NCBI RefSeq assembly: GCF_009193255.1 | Contig: NZ_WACG01000007.1 | Span: 1-64,000 of the forward strand | Reading direction: 5' to 3' | Length of the DNA stretch: 64,000 nt | Source: Arthrobacter koreensis | GTDB lineage: Bacteria > Actinomycetota > Actinomycetes > Actinomycetales > Micrococcaceae | Shown: positions 24,740-34,289 of the stretch, one piece after another | How the letters are laid out: each line of letters opens with the position of its first letter | How positions within the stretch are numbered: the stretch's first letter is position 1 | Notes under the pieces: generated by a model | What the model saw: only the letters and a program-made list of their open reading frames with translations | The model's database searches: none | Told to the model about the DNA's origin: nothing | Position numbers and translations under genes: made by a program

Positions 24740-27222
24740 GCACCGAGACACCCCTGCGGCCCCGCGAACGCAACCGGCCGCGCCCCGTCAGGCCGGCCGG
24801 CACGGAACTGCTCACCCCCGAGGTGACGCGGCGGAGCCTCGAGGCGTCTGCACTGGCGCTGCTGCTGACCGCCGGCGTGCTGGGCTTCGGCCCGAGCTTC
24901 GGCGGGGACGCACGCTACCTGGTTGCCGGACTGGGCGGAGTAGTGCTCGGGCTTGGCCTGGCTGCAGCTGCTGTTGCCCGCCGGTGGGGCGGTTGGGCGA
25001 TTGCCGGAGCTGCCGGTGGAACCTACCTCGTCTTTGGGTCCGCCCTGGCGGCACCGGTCGAAGCAGCCGCGGGAGTGCTGCCAACCCCCGGATCGCTGCG
25101 GGTGCTGGTGCTCGGCCTGGTCTTCGCCTGGAAGGACCTGCTGACCGTCGCCCCGCCGGTAGGGACGGCAGGCGGCATGCTGGTGGTCCCGTTCCTGCTC
25201 AGCCTCCTGGCCGCACTTGCCGCCGGGCTGCTCGCGTGGCGTGTCCGCGGCGCGTACTGGCCTGCCCTTCCCATCCTGGCCCTCTTCGCCGCCGGCATTG
25301 CCTTTGGCACCAAGGATGTTCCGCTGCCGGGCCTGCGGGCACTCCTGCTAGCTGCCGGGCTGCTGGTTTTCCTCTCCTACCGCCGCGCCCGCGCGCAGTC
25401 CGCTTCCGCAGCACCGCAGGCTGCCCTGGGCTCGGCGCCGGCACGTGCTGCCCGGCTGCGCCGCAGGGTATACGGGGCCGCAGTCCTAGCCGCAGTGGCC
25501 GCGCTGTCGCTGGCGGCGGCACCGCTGCTCGGGACGGACCTGGACCGTAAAGTCCTCCGCGACACGGTGGAACCGCCCGTAGACCTGTTCAATTTCCCGA
25601 GCCCCCTGACTGACTTCCGGCGTTATGTGAAGGACAACGCGGAAACCACGCTGTTCACCGTCCAGGGCCTGCCGGAAGGCCAGCGGGTCCGTCTCGCGGC
25701 GATGGATGCCTACGACGGCGTGGTGTACAACGTCAGCGGCCAGGCTGCAGGCGGTTTCGCCCGGGTAGGAGACGCAGGCACGCTTGGCGGCGGCTCCGCA
25801 GACGGCGAAGCGGCAACCCTGCAATTCGAAATCCGTGACTACAACGGTGCCTGGCTGCCCTCCGGCGGGGACGTCCGTGCACTCCGCCCCGGCGGTGACC
25901 GTGCACGGGACATCGCTGCCGGGCTGTATCACGATGCCGGGACCGGCACGATGCTCGCCACGGCCGGCGTCCAGTCCGGTGACAGCTACGAGACGGCGGT
26001 GGTGTTCCCGGAGGAATACGACGACGCCCAGCTGGCCCAATACGGTTTCGCCCAGACCGCGATGCCGCGTCTGCAGCAGGACCCGCCCATTATCGGGGCC
26101 AAGGCAGCGGAGTTCGCGGGAGAGGAAACCACCCCCATCCAGCGGGTCAGGCAGCTGCAGCAGATCCTCGCCACCGAGGGATACTTCAGCAACGGCAAGG
26201 ACGGACAGACTCCCTCACTGCCGGGTCACGGTGCCGCCCGGATGGTCAGCCTGCTCGACGCCGAGCAGATGGTCGGGGACGACGAGCAGTACGCGGTGGC
26301 CATGGCGCTGATGGCGCGGAAGCTGGGCATTCCGGCGCGCGTAGTGATGGGTTTCTATCCTGACTGGGAGGAGCTCGAGGGCACGCCGGAGAAGGTTGAG
26401 ATCACCGGCGATGACGTACATGCCTGGGTGGAAGTCGAGTTCGAACGGGTGGGCTGGGTGCCGTTCTTCCCCACCCCGGATGAGGACAATGAACCCGTCC
26501 CGCCGCAGCAGCAGCCCAAGTCCACGCCCAAGCCGCAGGTTCTCCAACCGCCGCCCCCGCCGCAGGAACCCGCTGAACTGCCGCCGGACACGGCAGCGGA
26601 CCCGCAGGACGCCGATGAGAAGGACGAGGATCTCTGGAAGAGCGTTTCCGGGTTCCTGCGCATCCTGGGACTGGCATCCCTGCCCCTGGTTCTCCTGTTC
26701 GGCCCGCTGCTGCTGATCCTGGCGATCAAGCGCAGGCTGCGCATCAAGCGCCGCACTTCGGGAGGCACCGCCCAGCGGGTCGCCGGAGGCTGGCGGGAAG
26801 TGCTGGGTGCCGCAGCGGACCTGGGCGTTATGGTCAGCGGCCGGCGCACACGCCGGCAGGACGCCGCTGCCCTGGGCCGGGCCTTCCCGCTCGGGGCGGA
26901 AGCCACTGCCGCACTGGCGCGGCGTGCCGACGCCGGCGTCTTCGGCCCCGGCGATCCCACCGAGGAAGAGGTGGGCGCCTATTGGGAGGACGTGGAAAAG
27001 GTCCGTGTATCCCTGACCGGAACCGCAGGCTTCTGGCAGCGCCAGCGCGCCCGCTATTCGCTGCGTTCCCTCCGCCTTGAATCCAGGCTGGCGTCGCGGC
27101 CACGGCCTCATGGCGCGCGCCGCGGATGGTTCGCGGGACTGTTTGGGCGGCTGCGGGGAGGAGCGTCGAAGGTGACCCGCCGCAGCGGCGCTGCTCAAGA
27201 TCCCCGGGGTCCGTTAGGGTAA
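24736..27222 (+). CDS. Transglutaminase-like membrane protein lacking catalytic Cys and Asp
   Basis: An 828-residue TgpA-like protein: about eight membrane helices in the first 270 residues, an extracytoplasmic region with a transglutaminase-like domain (about 470-590), a Pro/Gln-rich spacer, one more helix (about 650) and a cytoplasmic tail. The domain keeps LGIPARVVMGFYP and VHAWVEV (His562), but where active enzymes read GxCxxFA this one reads VGDDEQYA with Asp516 at the Cys position, and the usual DPTP is FFPTP with Phe578 at the Asp position. It is therefore probably a non-catalytic binding domain. It is encoded between DUF58 and PP2C genes and is translationally coupled to the former. 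Confidence 0.85.
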   Translation: MSTETPLRPRERNRPRPVRPAGTELLTPEVTRRSLEASALALLLTAGVLGFGPSFGGDARYLVAGLGGVVLGLGLAAAAVARRWGGWAIAGAAGGTYLVFGSALAAPVEAAAGVLPTPGSLRVLVLGLVFAWKDLLTVAPPVGTAGGMLVVPFLLSLLAALAAGLLAWRVRGAYWPALPILALFAAGIAFGTKDVPLPGLRALLLAAGLLVFLSYRRARAQSASAAPQAALGSAPARAARLRRRVYGAAVLAAVAALSLAAAPLLGTDLDRKVLRDTVEPPVDLFNFPSPLTDFRRYVKDNAETTLFTVQGLPEGQRVRLAAMDAYDGVVYNVSGQAAGGFARVGDAGTLGGGSADGEAATLQFEIRDYNGAWLPSGGDVRALRPGGDRARDIAAGLYHDAGTGTMLATAGVQSGDSYETAVVFPEEYDDAQLAQYGFAQTAMPRLQQDPPIIGAKAAEFAGEETTPIQRVRQLQQILATEGYFSNGKDGQTPSLPGHGAARMVSLLDAEQMVGDDEQYAVAMALMARKLGIPARVVMGFYPDWEELEGTPEKVEITGDDVHAWVEVEFERVGWVPFFPTPDEDNEPVPPQQQPKSTPKPQVLQPPPPPQEPAELPPDTAADPQDADEKDEDLWKSVSGFLRILGLASLPLVLLFGPLLLILAIKRRLRIKRRTSGGTAQRVAGGWREVLGAAADLGVMVSGRRTRRQDAAALGRAFPLGAEATAALARRADAGVFGPGDPTEEEVGAYWEDVEKVRVSLTGTAGFWQRQRARYSLRSLRLESRLASRPRPHGARRGWFAGLFGRLRGGASKVTRRSGAAQDPRGPLG

Positions 27223-27278
27223 TGGAGAGAACAGGTAAGACAGATCACTACAGTGAGCAGCTTCCGGATAGGGCATGA

Positions 27279-28142
27279 ATGAACTCCGACGAAAAGACAT
27301 CTGAGCCCCTGGAACTAGAAGCAGTCTTTGGGTACGCCTCAGACCGCGGACTGCGGCGGGAGCTGAACGAAGACTCGCTGATCGCGGCAGACCCGGTGTT
27401 TGCCGTGGCAGACGGCATGGGCGGACACGAAGCCGGCGAGATTGCCAGCAGCATCTGCGTCCGCACCCTGGGGGATTCGCGGCTGGTGGGCGAACACCTT
27501 CCCGAGGTCCCGGCTGCGGAGATCGAGGAACTGCTGGCCAAGGCAGACCGCCAGATCCGTGAAGCCACCGGAGGCCGTGCCGGAACCACCCTCACCGGTG
27601 CAGTGCTGGTCCAGGAAGAATCCCGTCCGTACTGGCTTGTCTTCAACGTCGGTGACTCCCGTACCTACCGGCTGTCCAACGGCGCGCTGGAACAGATCAC
27701 CGTGGACCACAGTGAAGTGCAGGAACTGGTTGACCTTGGCCAGATCACCCCGGACGAGGCGCTGGTTCATCCACGCCGGCACGTCGTCACCCGTGCCCTG
27801 GGCACGGGCAATGACACCAACGCCGATTTCTGGCTAATTCCCGTTGAGCCGGGGGACCGGCTGATGGTCTGCTCCGACGGTCTCACCGGTGAAGTCAGTG
27901 ACGGGCATATCTTCCAGGTCCTTTCCTCCGTCAGCAACCCCCAGGACGCCTGCGCGGCGCTGGTGCAGGCAGCCCTGCGCGCCGGCGGCCGGGACAACAT
28001 CACCGTGCTGGTCATCGATGCGCACTCCGGAACATCAAACCCCGATTCAGGCGCGATCACGCTCCCCGGACTCGCAGCACCGAACCCGGCGGACAGCACA
28101 CCGGCATCCCCCGCGGCGGAGCCGGCAGAAAACGGACAGTGA
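27279..28142 (+). CDS. PP2C-type Ser/Thr protein phosphatase
   Basis: A 287-residue metal-dependent phosphatase of the PstP/Stp type. The metal-binding motifs are all present: ELNEDS, VADGMGGHEAGE, NVGDSRTYR, CSDGLTGEVSD and GGRDNITVLVI. No membrane helix is seen; the last 50 residues are Pro/Ala-rich. It should reverse the action of the kinase encoded two genes downstream and act on the FHA-domain proteins around it. The ATG at 27279 is preceded by a GGATAGGG stretch. Confidence 0.92.
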   Translation: MNSDEKTSEPLELEAVFGYASDRGLRRELNEDSLIAADPVFAVADGMGGHEAGEIASSICVRTLGDSRLVGEHLPEVPAAEIEELLAKADRQIREATGGRAGTTLTGAVLVQEESRPYWLVFNVGDSRTYRLSNGALEQITVDHSEVQELVDLGQITPDEALVHPRRHVVTRALGTGNDTNADFWLIPVEPGDRLMVCSDGLTGEVSDGHIFQVLSSVSNPQDACAALVQAALRAGGRDNITVLVIDAHSGTSNPDSGAITLPGLAAPNPADSTPASPAAEPAENGQ

Positions 28143-28149
28143 TTAGCTG

Positions 28150-29664
28150 ATGGACGGACTGCGGTATCGGCAGCACCCCGGCGCGGCCTGGCTGGTGCTG
28201 GTGCGCGGCACCCGTGTGGTGCTGCTGCCGGCGGAGACCAGCCAGGAGCGGCTGGATGGAGTTTGGGCGTCGCTGCAGGGCAGCGCGCCGCTGGAGGACG
28301 TCTTCGACGCCGTCACGGGCGGGCTCGCCGGCTCGCTGAGCAGGCTGCCCTCTTTCGGGCTGGTCTCGGTGGACAGCCAGGTGACTGTCCTGCTGCGTGG
28401 CCCGCTGGAACTGGACGTTGACGGGGTTGCGGCTGCCTCCGGCAGTAACCTGCGTACCTGGAGCGAGCAGGTCTTCCCCGCTTCCGGCAGGCTGGTGCTG
28501 CGCCCGGCCGGCAGCCGGGAGCAGCATCCGTCGTCACCGCTTCTGCTGCTGCGCGAGGGCATGGCGCCCGTGCAGGGCATCGAAATCGACCTGGCGGCTT
28601 CGCCGGCCCCCGCATCCTCCGGGCCGGCCGCTGCGGTCCCCGCAGATGCGGCTTCCATCGATATTCCGCCCGTCCCGGCGGACCCGCCGCCCGCTTCCTC
28701 CGAGACGGCGCCTGCCTCCACTGAACCGGCCGGTGCGGGACCGGCCGAACGTGAACCGTCCGTACCGGATACGGCCCCACCGGCCACGCCCGATACAGCC
28801 GTGCCGGCCCCGGCCCCGGCCGCACCCGAACCGGTTGAGCCGGCACCTGCAGCAGGGCCTGACCTCAGCGCCGCTGTTCCCTGGCTGAACCTCACGCCGC
28901 CCCCGCTGTCCCCGGACGACTCCGCGCTCACCCGGGAAGCCGAATCCGCTCCGGATGGCGGCGAACCCACCGAGACCCTCCCGCCCATGGACCATGACGG
29001 CAACACGGTCATGGGGTTCAGGCCCCAGCCCGGCACGGCGGTACCCGGTACCCCGCTGCCCGCCACGCCTGCCCCGGACGCCGGAACGGGTGAAGCCGCG
29101 GATTCGCCGTCGGGAGACGAGGACGACGGCGAGACGATCCGTTCTGCCCCGGCTGGGCCGCGCCCAGCCACCCCGTCAGCGGGGACTGCGCCCGGCACGG
29201 ACACCGGGCCCACTGTGCTGGCCCGTACCTGCAGCCGGGGCCACGTGAATCCTCCAACCGCTGCCGCCTGCCGTTTCTGCGGAGCGGAAATGTCCGGGGA
29301 TCCGCAGCCCGTTCCCCGGCCCAGCCTGGGGCTCATGCGTCTCTCCACCGGTGCCGTGTATGAGTTGGACCGGAACATCATCATCGGACGCCAGCCGTCG
29401 GCGTCGCGCGTAGCCGGAGCACAGCTGCCAAGGATGGTCCAGGTGCCCAGCGACAGCGGAGACATTTCCCGCTCCCACGCCGAGGTCCGGCTGGAAGGCT
29501 GGCACGTGATGCTCCGGGACCTGTTCTCGACCAACGGGACGGTACTCATCCGGGACGGTGCGCTGCCGCGGCGCCTGGCACAGGGCGAGACGGCGATCCT
29601 GCTGGACGGAGACGTCGCCGAACTGGGTGACGGGGTCACGCTCCGCTTCGAAGGGCTCGCATGA
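28150..29664 (+). CDS. FHA-domain protein with zinc ribbon
   Basis: 504 residues. The N-terminal 130 residues are a globular domain I do not recognise. Residues about 135-350 are Pro/Ala/Glu-rich and probably disordered. A C4 zinc ribbon (CSRGHVN then CRFCGAE) lies near 360-380, and a C-terminal FHA domain (about 395-504) shows GRQPSASR, ISRSHAEVRLEG and STNGT, the phosphothreonine-binding residues. FHA domains read phosphorylated threonines, here most likely those written by the adjacent kinase. Several Thr-Leu and Thr-Val sites in the linker, such as TETLPP and NTVMGF, could be targets. The stop overlaps the kinase start (ATGA). Confidence 0.87.
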   Translation: MDGLRYRQHPGAAWLVLVRGTRVVLLPAETSQERLDGVWASLQGSAPLEDVFDAVTGGLAGSLSRLPSFGLVSVDSQVTVLLRGPLELDVDGVAAASGSNLRTWSEQVFPASGRLVLRPAGSREQHPSSPLLLLREGMAPVQGIEIDLAASPAPASSGPAAAVPADAASIDIPPVPADPPPASSETAPASTEPAGAGPAEREPSVPDTAPPATPDTAVPAPAPAAPEPVEPAPAAGPDLSAAVPWLNLTPPPLSPDDSALTREAESAPDGGEPTETLPPMDHDGNTVMGFRPQPGTAVPGTPLPATPAPDAGTGEAADSPSGDEDDGETIRSAPAGPRPATPSAGTAPGTDTGPTVLARTCSRGHVNPPTAAACRFCGAEMSGDPQPVPRPSLGLMRLSTGAVYELDRNIIIGRQPSASRVAGAQLPRMVQVPSDSGDISRSHAEVRLEGWHVMLRDLFSTNGTVLIRDGALPRRLAQGETAILLDGDVAELGDGVTLRFEGLA

Positions 29665-31304
29665 AGAAGCGGCCGCCCGCGCCGCCGCCCGCCATCCCCG
29701 GTTTCCGTTTCCTGGAGCACCTGGGATCGGGTGGCTTCGCCGACGTCTATCTGTACGAACAGGACCGCCCGCGCCGCCGAGTGGCCGTCAAGGTCCTGCT
29801 GTCCGATCTGCGGAGCGACTCGGCACGGGCCGGGTTCGAGGCTGAAGCGAACCTCATGGCGCAGCTTTCCTCCCATCCGTACATCGTCACGATCTACGAG
29901 GCGGACACGACCGCCGAAGGCCGTTCCTACCTGGCCATGGAATACTGTTCCCGGCCAAGCCTCGATGCCAGGTACCGGCAGGGCGGGCTCCCGCTGGCCG
30001 AAGTCCTGGCCGTCGGTGTGCAGGTGGCATCGGCCGTGGAGACCGCGCACCGGGCAGGAATCGCCCACCGTGACATCAAGCCGGCGAACATCCTCACCAC
30101 GGACTACAACCGGCCCGCGCTGACGGACTTCGGAATATCCGGGACGATGGACGGCGACGAGGACGATGATGTGGGGATGTCCATTCCCTGGTCGCCTCCG
30201 GAAGCCCTGTCCGGCGCCCGCGTGGACGGCATTCGGGCGGACGTGTATTCCCTGGGGGCCACGCTGTACACGTTGCTTGCCGGCAGGTCACCATACCTCC
30301 GCCCCGGGCGGAGCAACGCACCGCGGGATTTGGTGGACCGGATCATTTCCGAGCAGCTGACCCCCACAGGGCGCAGCGACGTGCCAGAATCCCTGGAACT
30401 GGCGCTCGCCACAGCCATGGCGAAGAGCCCCGAATCCCGGTACTCATCCGCCTATGCCTTCGCCCTGGCGCTGCAGCGGATCCAGGCGGAACTGAACCTG
30501 TCCGTCACGGAGTTCGCGGTGCTGGACGAAGCCGGCCGCCAGGAACCTGCACAGGACGACGGCGAACGCACCCGGGTGCGCAGGGTCGTCTCGATCGATC
30601 CGGCGGCAACCACCTTTCCTCCGACACTGCGGGGCGGCACGGGCCTGGCTCCGGAAACGTACGAAGACACCGCCGACGGAACCGTCCTCCGTGCCCCGGC
30701 CGTACTTTCTGCCGGCGCCCAGCCGGATAACGCCGGCGTGGACGCTGCCGGAACGCAGGCGGCAGCCCCGTCCGGGGCGGGGGTGCCCGGGGGAACCCAG
30801 ATGCACCCGGATACGAACGGCACACCGTCCCGCGCAGCAGCCGGCCGGCAAGTCCCGCCGGATCCTGATCCGGGCATGCCGGTTGCCGGAAAACGAGCTC
30901 CGCGGGGACGCCTCATCGCCGGACTTGCCGGAGCGGCGCTGGTGGCTGCCGTAGCGGCTGCGGTGGTCCTGGCTCCGGACCCGGACCAACGCCCGGATGC
31001 TGCGCAGCCGTCCCAGCCGCCGTCGAACGCACTGGGCGGGCTGGAAGGTTCGGTGGCGCCGCCGTCGGACCTCACCGGTGTAAGGGAGGCGGATAACGCG
31101 GTGTTCCGCTGGGATAATCCGGCCCCCCAGGAAGGGGACATCTACCTTTGGCGGAGCGTCACCGCCACGAGCAAGGGTGAGCTGGTCCGCACGTCGGAAG
31201 CTGAGGCCGTGATACCGGCGACGGGGGCGCAAACCTGCATTGAGGTCCAGGTGGCCCGGGCCAACGGACGGGCCTCGGAGCCCGCGGCGGTGTGCACCGG
31301 CTAG
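29661..31304 (+). CDS. Membrane Ser/Thr protein kinase
   Basis: A 547-residue Hanks-type kinase. The catalytic domain fills residues 15-280 with all residues for activity: glycine loop GSGGFADVYL, ATP-binding Lys at about 44, HRDIKPAN with catalytic Asp138, and DFGIS at about 156. A Pro/Gly-rich linker leads to a single membrane helix at about 413-436 and an external domain of about 110 residues with a small Fn3-like look (AVFRWDNPAPQEGDIYLW). No PASTA repeats are present, so it is not PknB. The linker contains TRVRR and TFPPT threonines that may be autophosphorylated. It is coupled to the FHA gene by ATGA overlap. The likely role is control of the secretion locus. Confidence 0.93.
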   Translation: MKKRPPAPPPAIPGFRFLEHLGSGGFADVYLYEQDRPRRRVAVKVLLSDLRSDSARAGFEAEANLMAQLSSHPYIVTIYEADTTAEGRSYLAMEYCSRPSLDARYRQGGLPLAEVLAVGVQVASAVETAHRAGIAHRDIKPANILTTDYNRPALTDFGISGTMDGDEDDDVGMSIPWSPPEALSGARVDGIRADVYSLGATLYTLLAGRSPYLRPGRSNAPRDLVDRIISEQLTPTGRSDVPESLELALATAMAKSPESRYSSAYAFALALQRIQAELNLSVTEFAVLDEAGRQEPAQDDGERTRVRRVVSIDPAATTFPPTLRGGTGLAPETYEDTADGTVLRAPAVLSAGAQPDNAGVDAAGTQAAAPSGAGVPGGTQMHPDTNGTPSRAAAGRQVPPDPDPGMPVAGKRAPRGRLIAGLAGAALVAAVAAAVVLAPDPDQRPDAAQPSQPPSNALGGLEGSVAPPSDLTGVREADNAVFRWDNPAPQEGDIYLWRSVTATSKGELVRTSEAEAVIPATGAQTCIEVQVARANGRASEPAAVCTG

Positions 31305-31450
31305 CACACGCGCCGCGCGCCGGGAGCACCGGCACGGGGATGGGCCGCGGATAGGACATAATAAGCCGTTGGGGAGCGCCAACACCGTGCTGCCCAGGCA
31401 AGGCTTCCGCTGCAGGAAATGCGCCGGGGCCGCTACGAAGGAGAGGGATC

Positions 31451-32155
31451 TTGGGGGATCTGGCGATCGATTTTAGCGGGGAGTGGCACGAGCCCGATGA
31501 CGGGGCTGTGTTCCGGATCGGACGCGAGGGGGACCTCGCCATCGATGACAACCCGTACCTGCACCGGCAGTTCCTCACCATTTCCCAGGAACACGGAATC
31601 TGGTGGCTGACCAACATCGGAAGCCGGATCTCAGCGACGATCTCCGACTCAAAGGGCGGCATGCAGGCCTGGGTTTCGCCGGGTGCCCGGATACCGCTGG
31701 TGTTCGAGCAGACCCGGGTGATCTTCACTGCCGGTCCCACCACCTATGAGTTCGATGTCCACCTCAAGACACCGTCATTCCGGCCGGACCCGCTGGATGG
31801 ATCCGGATCGGGGGAGACCACGATCGGCCCGGTAATGTTCACCGAGTCGCAGCGCGCCGTGATCGTGGCGCTTGCCGAACCAATGCTGCGCCGCGACGGC
31901 ACCGGCTACAGCGCACTGCCAACATCGGCGGACGCAGCGGCACGGCTGGGGTGGTCCCAGACCCGGTTCAACCGCAAGCTGGACAATGTGTGCGACAAGC
32001 TGGACCGGGTGGGAGTCGCCGGGCTGCGCGGCGGGCCTGGAAAACTGGCGGTGAACCGCAGGGCACGCCTGGTGGAGCACGCCGTGACGTCGCAGCTGGT
32101 GACGTCGGCGGACCTCGTCCTGCTGGACCAGGTCTCCGCTGAGCCGGAGGCTTAG
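31451..32155 (+). CDS. FHA-like / helix-turn-helix protein
   Basis: 234 residues. The first 105 look like an FHA-type beta sandwich (FRIGREGDLAIDDNPYLHRQFLTI, then WWLTNIGS), with His-Arg where classical FHA domains have Ser-Arg-x-His. The last 110 residues contain a winged-helix-like segment (LGWSQTRFNRKLDNVCDKL). The protein could join phosphopeptide reading to DNA binding. The start is TTG at 31451 with AAGGAG seven bases upstream. A CATAAT -10 box at 31358-31363 in the 146-bp gap after the kinase gene may give it a separate promoter. Homologs are common beside type VII loci of this kind as far as I recall, but without known function. Confidence 0.75.
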   Translation: MGDLAIDFSGEWHEPDDGAVFRIGREGDLAIDDNPYLHRQFLTISQEHGIWWLTNIGSRISATISDSKGGMQAWVSPGARIPLVFEQTRVIFTAGPTTYEFDVHLKTPSFRPDPLDGSGSGETTIGPVMFTESQRAVIVALAEPMLRRDGTGYSALPTSADAAARLGWSQTRFNRKLDNVCDKLDRVGVAGLRGGPGKLAVNRRARLVEHAVTSQLVTSADLVLLDQVSAEPEA

Positions 32156-32218
32156 GACGGAAGCTGTTCCCACCCCGGGCACGCGGAAAGAAATAACGCT
32201 AGGAACGAAGAGGCAAAG

Positions 32219-33247
32219 GTGACCAACCCGAATCTTGTGAACGCGACGGCAGGCCAGAGGCTGGCAGCCCGCGCGGTGGACAGCGTGCCCCTGGTGGTTC
32301 TTGCGCTGGTCGCAGTGCTCGTTCCGGGCCAGCCCGCGCTCCTGGTGTGTGCCGCCGGCGCTGCCGGATACCTGGCCTGGATCTGGTGGTGGGAAGCGGC
32401 CAGCGGGCAGACTCCTGGCAACCGGGTCCTGGGACTGAGGACGGTGAATGAAGACGGCCTTGCTCCGGGCTTCGCCGCTGTGCTGGTCCGCAACCTGCTC
32501 CTGACCGTCTCGGCCGTAACCGTGGTGGGCCCCTGGATCATGACCGTCTCCAACCTGTGGGATCATCCCACCCGCCGCCAGGGCTGGCATGACAAGGCCG
32601 CCCGTACGCTCGTTGTCGATATCCGGGCCGGCCGCGACCCGCTCTTGACCGGTGGACGCTGGGCCGGGGCAGCCGCGTCGGCGCCGGTCCCTGCCGGCGC
32701 GTCGGCTACGGGGTGGGTGCCGGGGCCTTCGACGACGCCGGGGCCTTTGACGACGCCGGCCGTACCCGCTGCGCCGATCAGCAGCGTGCCCGGGGCCCGC
32801 AGCACGATTGAAACAGCCGCACCCGCAGCCGCACCCGCAGCGCAGACCGCTGTCAGCATCCCTGCCGCGGAAGATGACGAGGACGTTGAGCTCACCCGCA
32901 TCGTCTCCCGCGGGCAGGGGACCGGATGCCGGTTGGTGTTCGACGACGGCGCCGCCGTCCGGGTCACCGGCACCGCCCTGCTGGGCCGGAACCCCGCGGC
33001 GGCCATCGGTGAGAAAGTGAACCAGCTGATCGACTTCGCCGACATGGGCCGTTCCGTGTCCAAGACCCACCTGCATCTGCAGTCGGACGGTTCAACCGGG
33101 CTTTGGATTACGGACCGGGGCTCCACCAACGGCAGCTCGATCGTGGCTCCGGACGGCCGGCACGAGGCCCTGGCGCCGCACAGTCCCGTTCTCGCGCCGT
33201 CGGGCAGCACGGTCTATTTTGGCGACCGCCACTTCACGGTCGGCTAA
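32219..33247 (+). CDS. RDD-FHA membrane protein
   Basis: 342 residues. The RDD-type membrane domain (residues about 8-150, three helices, beginning AGQRLAARAVDSVPL and including GQTPGNRVLGLR) is joined by an Ala/Pro/Thr-rich linker to a C-terminal FHA domain (about 235-342) with LLGRNPAA, SVSKTHLHLQ and GSTNGS. The linker holds the acidic DDEDVELTRIVSR with a Thr suited to phosphorylation. It is the last gene of the plus-strand kinase block; only 31 bp separate its stop from the end of the convergent eccC block. It could recruit phosphorylated partners to the membrane next to the secretion channel. Confidence 0.87.
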   Translation: MTNPNLVNATAGQRLAARAVDSVPLVVLALVAVLVPGQPALLVCAAGAAGYLAWIWWWEAASGQTPGNRVLGLRTVNEDGLAPGFAAVLVRNLLLTVSAVTVVGPWIMTVSNLWDHPTRRQGWHDKAARTLVVDIRAGRDPLLTGGRWAGAAASAPVPAGASATGWVPGPSTTPGPLTTPAVPAAPISSVPGARSTIETAAPAAAPAAQTAVSIPAAEDDEDVELTRIVSRGQGTGCRLVFDDGAAVRVTGTALLGRNPAAAIGEKVNQLIDFADMGRSVSKTHLHLQSDGSTGLWITDRGSTNGSSIVAPDGRHEALAPHSPVLAPSGSTVYFGDRHFTVG

Positions 33248-33278
33248 CCCTGCACGCCACCCCGACCGACAAGTCCCG

Positions 33279-34289
33279 TTAGGGGCGCGGCTCGGGTGCC
33301 AGCTCCACGGCCAGCCGGGCGTAGGCCTCCAGCGGATGGAGTTCTCCCGGCACCTGTTCCAGTGAATACCGCACACCCAGGGACTGGGCCGGCGCCGTGC
33401 CAATGAGGTCCGCACGGGGGCCGGCGGAAGCCAGGGCGGACGCTGCCTGCCGTCCGGCAAGGGCCTCCGGACCGAAGAGGGCAGCGCCGGGAACTGCTGT
33501 GCCGGTAAACCGGGCCGGCCGCAGCAGATCGCGGTATCCGAGGCCGTAAGCCAGCACTGCAGTGCGTGCCCGGGCGGTGTGCATGGACCACAGGAACTCA
33601 TCCAACCCGGCATCGTCCAGCGGAGCCCGGGCACCGGCCAGCAGCTCGACGCTCTCCATCACACCGGAGCGTGTCCGCTCCACGGTGACTACTGCGATTG
33701 AACCGCTGCGTTCCCCCGGGTCGGATACCGACCCCGGGGCGGTACCAAGGACCACCAGGCGGCTGGGCAGCGGGGCCCGGCCGTAGCAGTAGTCGGAGAA
33801 GGCCGCGGCGTCCCACGTTTCGCTCACCGGTTCATACAGTCCCCAGCCCACGGGCAAAGATCCCGTGACAGCGTCAAAGACGCGCTCAGTGAACGTTCCG
33901 GCCCGGGTGGAGAACGACGCCGGGTGCATCACGGACGCACGGACATGGAAGTAGGCGCCTGGGCTCCGTTCCGCGGCGAGGAAATCGTCCGCCACGGTAC
34001 CGGCGGGCTGCAGGGTGCCGCCGTCCCAGGTCTGGGCCTGGCCGGTCACGGCGTCGAAGAACCCGCCATCGGAACCGGTGGCCATCCAGGACGCGCTGTC
34101 GCCGTTGAACAGGGCGGACAGCGGAAGCGTGAGGGAGGACGCAGAGGGAGTCAGCAGCACGAACCGGCGGCCGGACTCCACCGCTCCGGCGTGGGCCCGG
34201 GCAAGCCAGGGACTCAGGCCGGCCACCGGCTGGTCGCAGAAGACCATCGCAGTGGACGCGGTGAGGAAGTCATACGCAGAATCGTGCAT
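33279..34289 (-). CDS. Type VII locus protein, DUF6177-like
   Basis: A 336-residue soluble protein and the last gene of the eccC block. Its N-terminal half (LSPWLARAHAGAVESGRRFVLLTP split by small residues, LTLPLSALF, GFFDAVTGQAQTWDG) matches what I remember of DUF6177, a family seen beside actinobacterial type VII genes; I could not check this. No catalytic motif or membrane helix is visible. Its ATG overlaps the stop of the preceding gene (TGATG), so it is made together with EccC. It may be a chaperone or adaptor, but no function is shown. Confidence 0.72.
   Translation of the reverse strand: MHDSAYDFLTASTAMVFCDQPVAGLSPWLARAHAGAVESGRRFVLLTPSASSLTLPLSALFNGDSASWMATGSDGGFFDAVTGQAQTWDGGTLQPAGTVADDFLAAERSPGAYFHVRASVMHPASFSTRAGTFTERVFDAVTGSLPVGWGLYEPVSETWDAAAFSDYCYGRAPLPSRLVVLGTAPGSVSDPGERSGSIAVVTVERTRSGVMESVELLAGARAPLDDAGLDEFLWSMHTARARTAVLAYGLGYRDLLRPARFTGTAVPGAALFGPEALAGRQAASALASAGPRADLIGTAPAQSLGVRYSLEQVPGELHPLEAYARLAVELAPEPRP

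Noticed and set aside
28143-30068. 641-codon open frame on the minus strand over FHA and kinase genes
   Set aside because: Ser/Gly/Ala-rich shadow of Pro/Ala-rich linkers on the coding strand. The opposite frame has recognisable FHA and kinase motifs.
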